This document shows positions 18,451 through 28,605 of a DNA stretch of 64,000 nt, one piece after another. The stretch spans positions 558,001-622,000 of the forward strand of contig NZ_CP162602.1 of assembly GCF_040957575.1 (NCBI RefSeq). The letters are read 5' to 3'. The notes under the pieces were generated by a model that was given only the letters and a program-made list of their open reading frames with translations, did not search any database and was not told the DNA's origin. Both the position numbers and the translations under genes were made by a program. Source of the DNA: Vibrio sp. HB236076. Its GTDB lineage: Bacteria; Pseudomonadota; Gammaproteobacteria; Enterobacterales; Vibrionaceae. Position 1 is the first letter of the stretch; the number at the start of each line of letters is the position of its first letter.

Positions 18451-19538
18451 TGATGGAATTCCAACCTAGGTTGTTTGATCGCTCTACACAGTTATTTTTA
18501 GTCGTCTTGGTGGCAGTTCTCAGTCTGATCCCAATGTTGAATCTGTTTATCGCAGAAGGATCCGCTCTGCATGTATCGACTTATACCATCACTTTACTCG
18601 GTAAGTACTTGACCTATGCCTTGCTCGCGGTTGCCGTGGATCTCGTGTGGGGATATTTAGGCATATTGAGCCTGGGTCACGCGGCATTTTTTGCATTAGG
18701 TGGTTATGCCATGGGCATGTACTTGATGCGCCAGATTGGCGACCGAGGTGTGTATGGCAATCCAGAGTTACCCGATTTTATGATCTTTTTGAACTGGCAG
18801 GAATTGCCTTGGTTTTGGCATGGGTTTGATCAATTTTGGTTTGCTATGTTGATGGTGGTGTTGGCACCTGGAATTTTGGCGTTTTGTTTTGGTTGGCTGG
18901 CTTTTCGTTCACGAGTGACAGGGGTTTACTTATCAATTATCACTCAAGCGTTAACCTACGCGTTATTGCTGGCATTTTATCGCAATGAAATGGGGTTTGG
19001 CGGCAATAATGGCTTAACAGACTTTAAAGATATCCTTGGTTTTAACTTACAAGATGACGCGACACGTTTGGCATTATTTGTTGTTTCTGGCCTTGCGCTA
19101 GCCATCGGATATATGTGCTGTCGATTCATTGTGGTCAGCCGACTAGGGCGTGTGGCGATGGCGGTTCGCGATGCTGAAGCACGCACGCGATTTACCGGCT
19201 ACAAAGTGGAGTACATCAAGCTCGCTATTTTCACTTTTTCTGCTGTGCTTGCGGGTATTGCAGGTGCTTTGTACGTGCCACAAGTCGGTATTATTAACCC
19301 CTCAGAATTCTCACCCTTAAACTCGATTGAGTTAGTGGTTTGGGTGGCATTAGGAGGAAGAGCGACGCTTTATGGTGCTGTGGTCGGCGCACTTGCCGTG
19401 AATTATGCCAAAACCTACTTAACCGCCGCGTTTCCCGAAGTATGGCTGTTTAGCCTAGGGGCAATGTTTGTTCTCGTTACCTTATTGTTGCCGCAAGGCG
19501 TGACAGGGTTACTCAAACGCAAAAAGGTGAACTTATGA
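18450..19538 (+). CDS. urtC: Urea ABC transporter permease UrtC
   Basis: A 362-residue LivM-type permease with about ten membrane segments. Family features include GYLGILSLGHAAFFALGGYAMGMYLMRQ near residue 70 and the cytoplasmic loop VAMAVRDAEARTRFTGYKVEYIKL, which contacts the ATPases. It forms a heterodimer with UrtB. The start is either 18450, overlapping the urtB stop as TAATG, or the next ATG at 18453, which stands seven bases after GGAGG and may be preferred. The end overlaps urtD by four bases. Confidence 0.95.
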   Translation: MMEFQPRLFDRSTQLFLVVLVAVLSLIPMLNLFIAEGSALHVSTYTITLLGKYLTYALLAVAVDLVWGYLGILSLGHAAFFALGGYAMGMYLMRQIGDRGVYGNPELPDFMIFLNWQELPWFWHGFDQFWFAMLMVVLAPGILAFCFGWLAFRSRVTGVYLSIITQALTYALLLAFYRNEMGFGGNNGLTDFKDILGFNLQDDATRLALFVVSGLALAIGYMCCRFIVVSRLGRVAMAVRDAEARTRFTGYKVEYIKLAIFTFSAVLAGIAGALYVPQVGIINPSEFSPLNSIELVVWVALGGRATLYGAVVGALAVNYAKTYLTAAFPEVWLFSLGAMFVLVTLLLPQGVTGLLKRKKVNL

Positions 19539-20371
19539 GTGTATTCAACGCAGCGCGAGCATTGGCTGACCGTCACCGTGTCTATGATTTTATGCAGCCG
19601 GACGTGAGCCCCTTGCTCAATGTCGGTCATGGCCACCTTCTTTATTTAGAAGGCATCAGTGTCGCTTTTGACGGCTTTAAGGCTATCAATGATTTAAATC
19701 TCTACATCAAACAAGGGGAATTACGTTGCATCATTGGCCCCAATGGGGCGGGAAAAACCACCATGATGGATATCATCACTGGCAAAACACGGCCTGATTC
19801 CGGCAGTGCGTGGTTTGGGCAAAACATTAACTTGCTGACAATGACAGAGCCAGAGATCGCCCAAGCGGGCATAGGTCGAAAGTTTCAAAAGCCAACGGTC
19901 TTTGAATTGCAAAGTGTATTTCACAATTTAGAACTTGCCATGGCTGGCCCTAAAACTGTGTTCTCAACCTTGTTGGCCAAATTAAACAGCGAGCAACTCG
20001 ATTACATCGATCACGTTTTAAAGCAAATCGGCCTTTATGAGCAACGCTCTTTATTGGCGGGGGCGCTTTCTCATGGGCAAAAACAATGGTTAGAAATTGG
20101 CATGTTGCTCATGCAAAACCCCAAGTTATTACTGGTTGATGAACCAGTGGCGGGCATGACACATCAAGAAATGGATCGAACCGGTGAGTTATTAACCTCG
20201 CTGGCAGGAGAGCGAACCATCTTATTGGTTGAGCACGATATGGACTTTGTGCGCTCACTGGCCAAAGAGGTGACCGTACTGCACCAAGGTCATGTGTTGG
20301 CGGAAGGCAGTATGGATCACGTGCAGCGTAACCCCAAAGTGGTTGAAGTCTATCTTGGAGAAGAATCATGA
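19535..20371 (+). CDS. urtD: Urea ABC transporter ATP-binding protein UrtD
   Basis: A 278-residue ABC ATPase of the LivG type. Walker A (GPNGAGKTT) is at about 68-76, the signature region reads LSHGQKQWLEIG and Walker B reads LLLVDEPVAGM. The first about 35 residues are an extension before the ATPase domain, common in UrtD. The motif GQKQWLEIGMLLMQ and the long GKTRPDSGSAWFG loop fit the urea-specific member. It overlaps urtC and urtE by ATGA and works with UrtE to energise UrtBC. Confidence 0.95.
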   Translation: MSVFNAARALADRHRVYDFMQPDVSPLLNVGHGHLLYLEGISVAFDGFKAINDLNLYIKQGELRCIIGPNGAGKTTMMDIITGKTRPDSGSAWFGQNINLLTMTEPEIAQAGIGRKFQKPTVFELQSVFHNLELAMAGPKTVFSTLLAKLNSEQLDYIDHVLKQIGLYEQRSLLAGALSHGQKQWLEIGMLLMQNPKLLLVDEPVAGMTHQEMDRTGELLTSLAGERTILLVEHDMDFVRSLAKEVTVLHQGHVLAEGSMDHVQRNPKVVEVYLGEES

Positions 20372-21063
20372 TTACGGTGAAAGGATTGAACCAATTTTAT
20401 GGTCAAAGCCATACGTTGTGGGATTTAGAGATGCAGGTTCCTGAAGGCAAGTGCACGGTATTAATGGGCAGAAACGGCGTCGGAAAAACAACGTTATTGC
20501 AATGCATCATGGGGTTGCTATCTGTCAAAAGTGGCGAGATCAACTTTTGTGGTCAGGATCTGACTCAACAGGTGGCTGAAAAGCGCGCCCCGTTGGGGGT
20601 AGGGTATGTACCGCAGGGACGGCAAATTTTTCCCTTATTGACCGTGGAAGAAAACCTGCGCATTGGGTTGCCGATGAGATCGGATGGTGAAAAGCAAGTC
20701 CCAGAGTTCATCTTTGAATTGTTTCCTATTTTAAAAGAAATGTTGCATCGCCGAGGCGGGGATCTCTCTGGTGGGCAACAGCAACAACTGGCGATCGGTC
20801 GCGCCTTAGTGATTAACCCCAAGTTATTGATTTTAGATGAACCGACAGAGGGGATACAGCCGAACGTTGTGGCGGAAATTGGTGACATTATACGTCGATT
20901 AAACAAAGAACGAGGGCTAACCGTTTTACTGGTCGAGCAAAAATTGCCCTTTGCGCGAAAAGTGGCGGATCACTTTTGTATCCTCGATAGAGGCCGACAA
21001 GTGGCGACTGGGGCGATTGAAGACCTCAATGATGCGCTGGTAAAAAAGTACCTTACGGTGTAA
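20368..21063 (+). CDS. urtE: Urea ABC transporter ATP-binding protein UrtE
   Basis: A 231-residue ABC ATPase of the LivF type. It has Walker A GRNGVGKTT at about 34-42, the signature LSGGQQQQLAIGRAL and Walker B LLILDEPTEGIQPN. The GIQPN after Walker B is typical of UrtE and LivF proteins. It overlaps urtD by four bases and ends only four bases before ureD, so transport and urease genes are translated from one message. Confidence 0.95.
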   Translation: MITVKGLNQFYGQSHTLWDLEMQVPEGKCTVLMGRNGVGKTTLLQCIMGLLSVKSGEINFCGQDLTQQVAEKRAPLGVGYVPQGRQIFPLLTVEENLRIGLPMRSDGEKQVPEFIFELFPILKEMLHRRGGDLSGGQQQQLAIGRALVINPKLLILDEPTEGIQPNVVAEIGDIIRRLNKERGLTVLLVEQKLPFARKVADHFCILDRGRQVATGAIEDLNDALVKKYLTV

Positions 21064-21067
21064 CGCT

Positions 21068-21925
21068 ATGAATATGATGTGTGATCTATCCACCCAAATT
21101 GAGCGCCATTGGCCGGCTCATTTGAGATTGGACTTGGTAAAGTCTGGCAATAAAACGCAAATGAAACACATGGCGTTTAAAGGACCCCTTCGAGTACAGC
21201 GGCCATTTTACCCAGAACAAGACGTGTGCCACATTTACTTGTTGCACCCACCTGGCGGCTTGGTGTCTGGGGATGATTTACACATTGACATTCGGTGTCA
21301 ACAAGGTAGCCACGCTTTATTGACCACGCCATCAGCGGGCAAAATTTATCAAGCTGACAGTAAAAATATCAAACAGTTACAGAGTGTTGATATTGAAGTA
21401 AACAATGGCGTATGTGAATGGTTACCAATGGAAACCATCGTATTCGATGGCGCACAAGGTCAATTAACCACCAACATCCAGTTGCATGGCGAGGCCAAGT
21501 TTATCGGCATTGACGTTTTTTGTTTGGGTCGGCCTAAAAGTGAGCTTCCGTTCAAATCTGGCAGTATTTCACAAAAACTTTCTATTTACCGAAACCATCG
21601 CCCTTTACTGCTTGAGCGACAAGTACTGTCGGCAACCGACCCTTTGTTGTCCGCCGCCAGCGGTTTTCATGGCCATTTGGTCTCTGGCACCTTGACCGTG
21701 GTTGGATTTGAGCATGGTGAAAAGATGGTGGCACCGCTGCGTGACTACATGGCCACAGAATCAGAAGGGGTGTTGAGTATTACTTATCGGCTCAACGTGT
21801 TGTTAGTGCGATACCTTGGGGATTGCAGTGAAGAAGCGCAACGTCTTTTACGCGCTTGTTGGGCATTTCTTCGTCCCTTGTTGCTTGAAAGGCCGGCGTG
21901 TTATCCAAGGATCTGGAACACATAG
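21068..21925 (+). CDS. ureD: Urease accessory protein UreD
   Basis: A 285-residue cytoplasmic chaperone that binds apo-urease and, with UreF and UreG, delivers nickel to the active site. Recognisable segments are GPLRVQRPFYPE near residue 38, LLHPPGGLVSGDDLHIDI, TTPSAGKIYQ and the EWLPMETIVFDGA stretch, all hallmarks of UreD/UreH. The ATG at 21068 is followed by two more in-frame ATGs within ten bases. It starts four bases after urtE, so it depends on translational coupling. Confidence 0.94.
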   Translation: MNMMCDLSTQIERHWPAHLRLDLVKSGNKTQMKHMAFKGPLRVQRPFYPEQDVCHIYLLHPPGGLVSGDDLHIDIRCQQGSHALLTTPSAGKIYQADSKNIKQLQSVDIEVNNGVCEWLPMETIVFDGAQGQLTTNIQLHGEAKFIGIDVFCLGRPKSELPFKSGSISQKLSIYRNHRPLLLERQVLSATDPLLSAASGFHGHLVSGTLTVVGFEHGEKMVAPLRDYMATESEGVLSITYRLNVLLVRYLGDCSEEAQRLLRACWAFLRPLLLERPACYPRIWNT

Positions 21926-21960
21926 AGACGATGAAGACAATCAGGACAGAGGATGAATAA

Positions 21961-22263
21961 ATGGAATTATTGCCAAGAGAAAAAGATAAGTTATTACTGT
22001 TCACGGCGGCATTGGTTGCCGAGCGCCGTTTGGCTCGCGGGGTAAAACTAAATTATCCAGAAGCCACGGCTTATATTTCTGCGGCAATCATGGAAGGCGC
22101 TCGCGATGGAAAATCCGTGGCGATGCTGATGAGCGAAGGACGCAATCTTTTGACCAAGGAACAAGTGATGGAGGGAATTGCCGAGCTGCTTGAAGAAGTA
22201 CAAGTTGAAGCTACGTTTCCCGACGGGACTAAATTGGTCACGATTCACAACCCCATTCAATAG
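21961..22263 (+). CDS. ureA: Urease gamma subunit UreA
   Basis: A 100-residue structural subunit of urease, which hydrolyses urea to ammonia and carbamate in the cytoplasm. The sequence is typical from end to end: [42 protein letters not shown], and the tail [21 protein letters not shown] purine-rich AGAGGA lies before the ATG. UreA, UreB and UreC are separate here, as in enteric urease, and not fused as in Helicobacter. Confidence 0.97.
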   Translation: MELLPREKDKLLLFTAALVAERRLARGVKLNYPEATAYISAAIMEGARDGKSVAMLMSEGRNLLTKEQVMEGIAELLEEVQVEATFPDGTKLVTIHNPIQ

Positions 22264-22272
22264 GAGAAAAGG

Positions 22273-22578
22273 ATGATTCCTGGTGAATATGTTTTGAGCG
22301 AGGTACCTATTACCCTCAACGCTGACCGAGAGATCACAGTTATCGCGGTGGTCAATCATGGCGATCGCCCCATTCAAGTGGGCAGTCATTATCATTTCTT
22401 TGAAACCAACCCAGCCCTGGATTTTGAACGCTCAAAGGCCAAAGGCAAACGCCTAAACATTGCCGCGGGAACCGCAGTGCGTTTCGAACCCGGTCAAACT
22501 CGCCATGTAGAACTGGTTGGTATCGAGGGTGAACAAACCATCTACGGCTTTCGCGGTGACATTATGGGCAAGTTATAA
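22273..22578 (+). CDS. ureB: Urease beta subunit UreB
   Basis: A 101-residue structural subunit of urease. It starts with the conserved [10 protein letters not shown] and contains [24 protein letters not shown] and [23 protein letters not shown], all hallmark UreB segments. AGGAGAAAAGG precedes the start, nine bases after ureA. It forms the (UreABC)3 complex together with UreA and UreC. Confidence 0.97.
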   Translation: MIPGEYVLSEVPITLNADREITVIAVVNHGDRPIQVGSHYHFFETNPALDFERSKAKGKRLNIAAGTAVRFEPGQTRHVELVGIEGEQTIYGFRGDIMGKL

Positions 22579-22602
22579 CCCACTAAGGGGCAGGAGAATA
22601 CC

Positions 22603-24309
22603 ATGGTAGAAATATCACGACAGGCGTATGCCGATATGTATGGTCCCACGGTTGGGGATAAAGTGAGGCTTGCTGACACGGAGTTATTTATTCAAGTTGA
22701 GAAAGATTTCACCGTGTATGGCGAGGAGGTCAAGTTTGGTGGCGGCAAAGTGATTCGCGATGGCATGGGGCAAGGTCAATTGTGCCGCGACCAAGTCATG
22801 GATTGTGTGATCACCAATGCGCTTATTTTGGATCATTGGGGGGTGGTGAAAGCGGATATTGGGATCAAAGATGGCCATATTGCCGCGATTGGCAAAGCAG
22901 GCAACAAAGACATTCAACCACAAGTGACGATCAACATTGGCGCCAGTACCGAGGTCATTGCTGGTGAAGGGCACATTGTAACGGCAGGCGCTGTGGATGC
23001 CCATATACACTTTATTTGCCCACAGCAAATCGAAGAGGCGCTGATGGCTGGCACCACAACCATGATCGGTGGAGGGACGGGGCCGGCAACCGGCACCAAT
23101 GCTACGACATGCACACCGGGGGCCTGGAATATGAAACAAATGCTTCGCAGTACGGACTTGATGCCGATGAATTTTGGCTTTCTTGGCAAAGGTAATGCAA
23201 GCCTGCCAGAGCCTTTGGCCGAGCAGGTTGAAGCGGGAGTGTGCGGGTTAAAACTTCACGAGGATTGGGGGACGACCCCGGCATCGATAGACAATTGCTT
23301 ATCGATTGCCGAGCAATACGATATTCAAGTGGCGATTCATACTGATACCTTAAATGAATCTGGTTTTGTTGAAGATACTTTAGCGGCATTTAAAGGCCGA
23401 ACCATTCACACCTATCACACCGAAGGGGCAGGGGGCGGTCATGCTCCCGATATTATCGTTGCTTGTGGTGAGGCGCATGTTTTGCCTTCGTCCACTAACC
23501 CAACGCGTCCTTATACCATCAATACCGTTGATGAGCATTTGGACATGCTGATGGTTTGTCACCACCTCGACCCGAATATCCCTGAAGATGTGGCGTTTGC
23601 CGACTCGAGAATACGCAAAGAAACCATCGCTGCGGAAGACATTTTGCACGATCTTGGTGCCTTTTCCATGATCGCCTCCGATTCACAAGCCATGGGACGA
23701 GTCGGCGAAGTGATCACAAGAACTTGGCAAACCGCGCATAAGATGAAGGTACAACGAGGGTTTTTGCCACAAGACCAAGCCATCCAAGCGGATAATTATC
23801 GCGCCAAACGCTATATCGCAAAATACACCATTAACCCAGCCATTGCTCATGGAATTAGCCATGTGGTTGGCTCACTGGAAGTGGGAAAGCTCGCCGATAT
23901 CGTGTTGTGGAAGCCGGCCTTTTTTGGCATCAAACCCTCGCTGATTATCAAAGGCGGCGTGATTGCGGCTGCGCCAATGGGCGATGCCAATGCTTCGATT
24001 CCCACGCCGCAACCCGTTCATTACCGCCCTATGTTTGGCGGCTATGGGCAAACGCCTGCGTCGACATCGGTGACTTTCACCAGTCAAGTCGCGGTGGAAA
24101 AAGGCTTAAAACAAGCCCTTGGTTTGGCTCGTGATCTCGTTGCTTGTCGTCATTGCCGGACGGTGACAAAGAAGGACATGATTCACAACGATTACATGCC
24201 GACCATCAGCGTTGACCCACAAACTTACGAAGTCCGTGCTGATGGGCAAGTATTGAGCTGTGATCCAGCGACAGAGCTGCCATTAGCCCAGCGTTATTCG
24301 CTATTTTGA
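22603..24309 (+). CDS. ureC: Urease alpha subunit UreC, catalytic
   Basis: A 568-residue nickel metalloenzyme subunit with the complete active site. Nickel ligands H134, H136, H246, H272 and D360 and the lysine K217 that is carbamylated to bridge the two nickel ions all fall at the same residue numbers as in the Klebsiella enzyme. The flap histidine lies in [14 protein letters not shown] at about 320-321. No key residue is missing, so it should be active once matured by UreDEFG. AGGAG lies a few bases before the start. It is co-transcribed with the urea transporter, so import and hydrolysis are coordinated. Confidence 0.98.
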   Translation: MVEISRQAYADMYGPTVGDKVRLADTELFIQVEKDFTVYGEEVKFGGGKVIRDGMGQGQLCRDQVMDCVITNALILDHWGVVKADIGIKDGHIAAIGKAGNKDIQPQVTINIGASTEVIAGEGHIVTAGAVDAHIHFICPQQIEEALMAGTTTMIGGGTGPATGTNATTCTPGAWNMKQMLRSTDLMPMNFGFLGKGNASLPEPLAEQVEAGVCGLKLHEDWGTTPASIDNCLSIAEQYDIQVAIHTDTLNESGFVEDTLAAFKGRTIHTYHTEGAGGGHAPDIIVACGEAHVLPSSTNPTRPYTINTVDEHLDMLMVCHHLDPNIPEDVAFADSRIRKETIAAEDILHDLGAFSMIASDSQAMGRVGEVITRTWQTAHKMKVQRGFLPQDQAIQADNYRAKRYIAKYTINPAIAHGISHVVGSLEVGKLADIVLWKPAFFGIKPSLIIKGGVIAAAPMGDANASIPTPQPVHYRPMFGGYGQTPASTSVTFTSQVAVEKGLKQALGLARDLVACRHCRTVTKKDMIHNDYMPTISVDPQTYEVRADGQVLSCDPATELPLAQRYSLF

Positions 24310-24335
24310 GCCCAGAAAATCAAAGGAATTGAGCA

Positions 24336-24815
24336 ATGTTACGAGTTATTCGTCGAAGTGATCACCATCATGGTGATATCTCAGATTCATTAGTTTTAGC
24401 TTATGAACTGCGTCAACGCGGCCGCTTTAGAGTAAGCAGTCAATCCGGTTTAGACGTGGGGGTCTTTTTGACCCGGGGGGACACACTGCAACACGGAGAT
24501 TGTTTATTCACCGAGTGTGGAAAAGTGTTCAAGGTGGTTGCCGAAGAAGAAAAGGTGATCACCGCGGTGACAGAAGATTGGTTGACTTTCGCCAAGGCGT
24601 GTTATCACTTGGGCAATCGTCATGTGCCGATGGAGATTGGTGAACGGTGGCTGCGTTTTCAGCCAGATCACGTACTCGAAACCATGATCAGTTTACTCGG
24701 TTTAACCTGTCATCATCATTTCGCGATGTTTAATCCAGAATCGGGTGCCTATCATAGCGGTGGGCACAGCCATGGTCAGCATCAACACTCGACAAAGGAG
24801 CATGACCACGGATGA
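24336..24815 (+). CDS. ureE: Urease nickel metallochaperone UreE
   Basis: A 159-residue dimeric nickel carrier. The N-terminal part is the peptide-binding domain and the middle holds the metal-binding region HLGNRHVPMEI with the conserved histidine. The last about 30 residues are rich in histidine (with HHH and several GHSHGQHQH-type pairs), which store nickel, as in many UreE proteins. AAGGA lies upstream. It overlaps ureF by four bases and delivers nickel to the UreDFG-urease assembly. Confidence 0.94.
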   Translation: MLRVIRRSDHHHGDISDSLVLAYELRQRGRFRVSSQSGLDVGVFLTRGDTLQHGDCLFTECGKVFKVVAEEEKVITAVTEDWLTFAKACYHLGNRHVPMEIGERWLRFQPDHVLETMISLLGLTCHHHFAMFNPESGAYHSGGHSHGQHQHSTKEHDHG

Positions 24816-25474
24816 AGGCGCAATCGCTACTTTCTTTATTACACCTAAGCAGCCCCAGTTTGCCGATCGGTGCCTTCGCATACAGCCAAGGGCTCGAAGC
24901 CGCTGTCGACCTAGGCTGGGTACACGACGAAACGTCCTTGCAGGCATGGCTGACACCGATTTTAACCAACGCACAAGTCAGCCTTGAGATCCCCATTCTC
25001 ATTCGTTGTTATCAAGCATGGCAAGCAGAAGACATGGCGGCGTTAAATCACTGGCAAGCGGTATTACTTGCCAACCGAGATACCGCCGAATTAGTGACAG
25101 AGGAGCAGTTACTTGGTCAAACTTTTCACCGATTGCTACTAAGCCTTGGCCTTGAGCTGCCAAGTGAGGCCAAATCGAACACCTATTTACCGCTTTTTGC
25201 CAAGGCGTGCTGTCATTATGGCGTGAAGACCGAGCACATGATCCTGGGGTGGTTGTGGTCATGGTTAGAAAACCAAATAACCGTCGCCTGCAAAACCATT
25301 CCCCTTGGTCAGACCGCGGCACAACGTGTGCTGATTGCGTTGATGCCCTGTATTGAAGACGCATTGCAAAAAGGCGTATTGGTCCAAGATGACAACATTG
25401 GTTTGACGTTACCCAATTATTCAATGGCATCGGCTTGGCATGAAACACAGTATTCAAGACTATTTAGGAGTTAA
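24812..25474 (+). CDS. ureF: Urease accessory protein UreF
   Basis: A 220-residue helical protein that joins UreD and UreG on apo-urease and acts as a checkpoint for GTP-driven nickel insertion. Characteristic segments are [32 protein letters not shown] at the N-terminus and the [16 protein letters not shown] stretch at the C-terminus. It overlaps ureE by ATGA and is followed by ureG after one base. Confidence 0.94.
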   Translation: MKAQSLLSLLHLSSPSLPIGAFAYSQGLEAAVDLGWVHDETSLQAWLTPILTNAQVSLEIPILIRCYQAWQAEDMAALNHWQAVLLANRDTAELVTEEQLLGQTFHRLLLSLGLELPSEAKSNTYLPLFAKACCHYGVKTEHMILGWLWSWLENQITVACKTIPLGQTAAQRVLIALMPCIEDALQKGVLVQDDNIGLTLPNYSMASAWHETQYSRLFRS

Positions 25475-25475
25475 T

Positions 25476-26132
25476 ATGAGTTCACAATGTTTACGTATCG
25501 GCGTCGGCGGTCCGGTTGGTTCGGGGAAAACGGCCTTATTGCGTCAGTTGTGTTTGGCGATGCGATCGCAATACGACTTAGCGGTGGTCACCAACGATAT
25601 TTACACCAAAGAAGACGCTGAGTTTTTACTGCGCAATGACGCCTTAGAAGCCGATCGAATCTTAGGGGTTGAGACCGGGGGCTGTCCGCATACGGCGATC
25701 AGAGAAGACGCATCTATGAACCTTGCCGCCATCGATGAGCTGCAACATCGTCATGCGAATTTGGAATTTGTTTTGGTGGAAAGTGGTGGTGATAATTTAA
25801 GTGCGACCTTCAGCCCGGAGCTCTCCGATCTCACCTTATACGTTATCGATGTGTGTGCGGGCGATAAGATCCCACGCAAAGGCGGCCCTGGAATAACCAA
25901 GTCTGATCTTCTGATCATTAACAAAACAGACCTTGCCCCTATGGTCAATGCGTCACTTGATGTCATGGACCGAGATGCGAAAAAAATGCGTGGTGATAAA
26001 CCCTTTGTGTTTACGAACTTAATACGAGGCGATGGTCTACAAACCGTGATTGATTTTATTGTCGAACGCGGCATGTTAGAGCCGCGAAGCATTGATGTCG
26101 AAATGGCGCAACAACAAGGAGTATCACTATGA
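25476..26132 (+). CDS. ureG: Urease accessory GTPase UreG
   Basis: A 218-residue SIMIBI-class GTPase that hydrolyses GTP to drive nickel insertion into urease. The P-loop is GPVGSGKT (about 12-19). [17 protein letters not shown] carries the invariant CPH metal site, [16 protein letters not shown] is the family motif, and NKTDLAP gives guanine specificity. I chose the ATG at 25476, five bases after GGAG; an upstream in-frame start at 25440 lies inside ureF. Confidence 0.96.
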   Translation: MSSQCLRIGVGGPVGSGKTALLRQLCLAMRSQYDLAVVTNDIYTKEDAEFLLRNDALEADRILGVETGGCPHTAIREDASMNLAAIDELQHRHANLEFVLVESGGDNLSATFSPELSDLTLYVIDVCAGDKIPRKGGPGITKSDLLIINKTDLAPMVNASLDVMDRDAKKMRGDKPFVFTNLIRGDGLQTVIDFIVERGMLEPRSIDVEMAQQQGVSL

Positions 26133-26659
26133 AAGGATTAATCAAAGGCATAGGCCTAGGGCTTTTTTGCGTTAGCTCTCACGGATATGCCCACACGGGC
26201 GCGCACATGCAAGCGAGCTTCTCGGGTGGTTTTTTTCATACTCTTACCGGGTGGGATCACGTAGTGGCATTTGCATTAATCGGTTTGTTTGTCAGCGTGT
26301 TTACGTTGAGAAAAGCCAGTCAGCTATTGTCGCTGATCGCCATGGCCATGACTGCGGGTTATCTTGTTGGACTCGAGTGGTCGGCGCCGACGTCAGTAGA
26401 AATCGTCGTGATCAGTTCATTGTTTGGCTTTCCCATCGCCCTGTGGATGTTAAAGCAAGGTGGGTTGAAAAGCGTTGTCGCCATGGGAGGAATTGTCGCG
26501 TTTAGTCTTGTACATGGCTTAGTACAAGGGGGAGAAGCACAGGGGTCGGCCTTCTTGTTCGGGATTGGCATTGTATTGGCTAGCGCGATGATCATGGTAT
26601 TGAGTTGCGTCATTGGTCGTGTTGTCATGCGTCTTAGATTGACTCAAGCTTCGGTTTAA
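26129..26659 (+). CDS. ureJ: HupE/UreJ-type nickel permease
   Basis: A 176-residue membrane protein with about six hydrophobic segments after a short signal-like start. The motif [15 protein letters not shown] near residue 40 matches the HP-x5-DH nickel/cobalt signature of HupE/UreJ proteins in degenerate form (DH kept), and [15 protein letters not shown] holds the second conserved histidine. It overlaps ureG by four bases and closes the operon, so it should supply nickel for urease. The exact metal cannot be told from sequence. Confidence 0.88.
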   Translation: MKGLIKGIGLGLFCVSSHGYAHTGAHMQASFSGGFFHTLTGWDHVVAFALIGLFVSVFTLRKASQLLSLIAMAMTAGYLVGLEWSAPTSVEIVVISSLFGFPIALWMLKQGGLKSVVAMGGIVAFSLVHGLVQGGEAQGSAFLFGIGIVLASAMIMVLSCVIGRVVMRLRLTQASV

Positions 26660-26679
26660 CACGTACGCCGTCCATCATG

Positions 26680-26718
26680 CCCGCCCCTAATGAAACGCTT
26701 TCGCTACTAAGGGGTGGG
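26680..26718 (+). terminator. Possible terminator after ureJ
   Basis: CCCGCCCCT (26680-26688) can pair with AGGGGTGGG (26710-26718) over nine positions including one G-T wobble, and the loop contains a small GAAA/TTTC hairpin. A T-run is lacking, so termination here would be weak or factor-assisted. Confidence 0.35.
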
Positions 26719-26839
26719 TGAGCAAAAACAGGCGAGTTTGTTGGTATGGTCGCTGGCGGGGACGGTAACCTAGCGACCTTACGCTGCGAGTGATAACCTG
26801 CTATGATTGTGACAAATTCATCACTACTGATACTTTGTC

Positions 26840-27391
26840 ATGTCCTTACCCCGCGAATACGTCGTGTTACTCGACGACGACAATCAACCCATAGGCCAAG
26901 AAGACAAAGCGGTTGTTCATCATCAACAAACTCCGCGGCACTTGGCGTTTTCTTGTTACATTACCAACCAAGATGGATTGCTCTTGGTAACGCGACGCGC
27001 GCTATCTAAAGTGGCGTGGCCTGGTATTTGGACCAATTCTGTCTGCGGTCACCCTGGCCCGAATGAGTCCTTCGAACAAGCCATCTTACGTCGAGCAGAG
27101 CAAGAGCTCGGTACAAAAGTGGCGCGTGTTGAGTGCATGTTGCCTGATTTCCACTATCGCGCCGTTGATGATTCTGGCATTGTTGAAAACGAATTTTGCC
27201 CAGTTCATCAAGCTGTTATCAGCGCGCCATTGGTATTAAATCCCGATGAAGTTATGCAATACCAATGGGTTGAGCCTAAATCCTTGCTACTGGCCATTCA
27301 AGCCACCCCGTGGGCTTTCAGTCCTTGGATGGTGGAGCAAGTGAGGCAATTAGCGCAAGTACCTGGCAGTGTATTTCACTGTTCTGCCTGA
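26840..27391 (+). CDS. idi: Isopentenyl-diphosphate delta-isomerase, type I
   Basis: A 183-residue Nudix-fold enzyme that converts isopentenyl diphosphate into dimethylallyl diphosphate for isoprenoid synthesis. The catalytic cysteine C69 lies in TNSVCGHP and the catalytic glutamate E116 in VENEFCPV. The metal-binding histidines and glutamates H27 or H28, H34 and the E-x4-R-x4-EL helix are in place. It stands alone. Its stop touches the stop of the convergent MFS gene without a spacer, so the two messages overlap at their ends. No good ribosome binding site precedes the ATG. Confidence 0.93.
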   Translation: MSLPREYVVLLDDDNQPIGQEDKAVVHHQQTPRHLAFSCYITNQDGLLLVTRRALSKVAWPGIWTNSVCGHPGPNESFEQAILRRAEQELGTKVARVECMLPDFHYRAVDDSGIVENEFCPVHQAVISAPLVLNPDEVMQYQWVEPKSLLLAIQATPWAFSPWMVEQVRQLAQVPGSVFHCSA

Positions 27392-28603
27392 TTAGCGCTT
27401 AGGCGGCGAGGGAATCAACTCGTCTTGCGGTGTCGGAGTATTGAAACCGCGATACACGTTTAACATAGTAATCACTGCAAAGACAGCGATGACCATGGCA
27501 AGCTCATGCGCACTGGTGACACCGATGTGCAAGAGCAGCATACTCAGCAAAGCAGAAATGATCATTTGCCCACCCCCCGATAACGCCGCGACACTGCCAG
27601 CGTGGCGTTTAAACGGAGACATCAACATTGTTTGGGAACAAGGTAGGGCCAAACCATTGCCAAACACCATAAAAAACTGACCGATCATCATCAAAAGCGG
27701 TTGGGGCGGTGAGAAAAACAACCACATCGCCCCAATCAATTGCATGCAAGGTGATAGCGTCAGCAGAGGACGAAACCCAACGCGACGGACCAAACGGTTA
27801 ACCATAAAACTGCCAGACATCAAGCCAAATGCGGGGATCAGTGCCCACAGTGAATATTGCGCCGAGCTCATGCCAATTTGCACTTGCATAATAAAAGGCA
27901 TCAATGAAATGGTGGTCACCACCAGGGTAAAATTGAGCCAACTGATACTGGCAAAACTGATAAAGTAGCGCGATTTGAGTAAGGTGTAATACTGTTGAGT
28001 AATTACGCTTACCGAGGGAATGGGTCTAAACTCACTGAGGGTTTCATTAAACTTCCACCACAGTAACAGCCAAATCACAGCGATATAAGACAACAAGCTA
28101 ATAAACACCGCCATCCAGCCCCATTCGTGGTTAATAAAACCGCCGATCACCGGAGCAATAATAGGACTAAAGGACGCGACAATCGTGATGTAAGACAAGG
28201 CTTGCGGTAATTGCTCACCGGAAAACTGATCTCGGGTCGAGGCGCGAGCGAGTACCGCACAGCAACCGGTCCCTAAGCCTTGTACGAATCGTCCAATCAC
28301 CAAGCCGACAAAAGAGTGGCTCAAGGTTAACAATAATACCAAGCCCAAAATGGCTAACACTAATCCCGACAAAAGAATCCGGCGGCGACCAAGGGAGTCA
28401 GAGATTGGGCCATAAAAAAATTGCGAGGGGCCAAACCCCAGTAAGTAAGCGGAAATCAACCACTGTGCACTGTCGATACTGACCGAAAAATCTTCCGCTA
28501 TCCACGGCAATGAGGGGAACACGAGCCCCATACTGAACTGGCCAATACTGATGGTGAGACAAGCCAGTAAAATCGGTGCCCATCGCATTGAGGAATTTGC
28601 CAT
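27392..28603 (-). CDS. MFS multidrug efflux protein of the Bcr/CflA type
   Basis: A 403-residue inner-membrane transporter with 12 predicted membrane segments. FSVSIDSAQWLISAYLLGFGPSQFFYGPISDSLGRRRILLSG holds the signature loop D-x4-G-R-R between segments 2 and 3, and GRFVQGLGTGCCAVLARASTRDQF holds the drug:proton antiporter motif C-like stretch of the DHA1 family. It probably exports drugs or small metabolites with proton uptake. It starts two bases after the stop of the recombinase-like gene, so both lie in one transcript. Confidence 0.87.
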   Translation of the reverse strand: MANSSMRWAPILLACLTISIGQFSMGLVFPSLPWIAEDFSVSIDSAQWLISAYLLGFGPSQFFYGPISDSLGRRRILLSGLVLAILGLVLLLTLSHSFVGLVIGRFVQGLGTGCCAVLARASTRDQFSGEQLPQALSYITIVASFSPIIAPVIGGFINHEWGWMAVFISLLSYIAVIWLLLWWKFNETLSEFRPIPSVSVITQQYYTLLKSRYFISFASISWLNFTLVVTTISLMPFIMQVQIGMSSAQYSLWALIPAFGLMSGSFMVNRLVRRVGFRPLLTLSPCMQLIGAMWLFFSPPQPLLMMIGQFFMVFGNGLALPCSQTMLMSPFKRHAGSVAALSGGGQMIISALLSMLLLHIGVTSAHELAMVIAVFAVITMLNVYRGFNTPTPQDELIPSPPKR

Positions 28604-28605
28604 GT

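Noticed and set aside
22684..23139. Reverse-strand 151-codon frame inside ureC
   Set aside because: Fully antisense to the highly conserved urease alpha subunit; no recognisable protein features.
24999..25457. Reverse-strand 152-codon frame inside ureF
   Set aside because: Antisense to ureF; composition looks like a shadow frame and there is no ribosome binding site.
26805..26822. CRP site before idi
   Set aside because: TGTGA is present but the partner half-site is at the wrong spacing.
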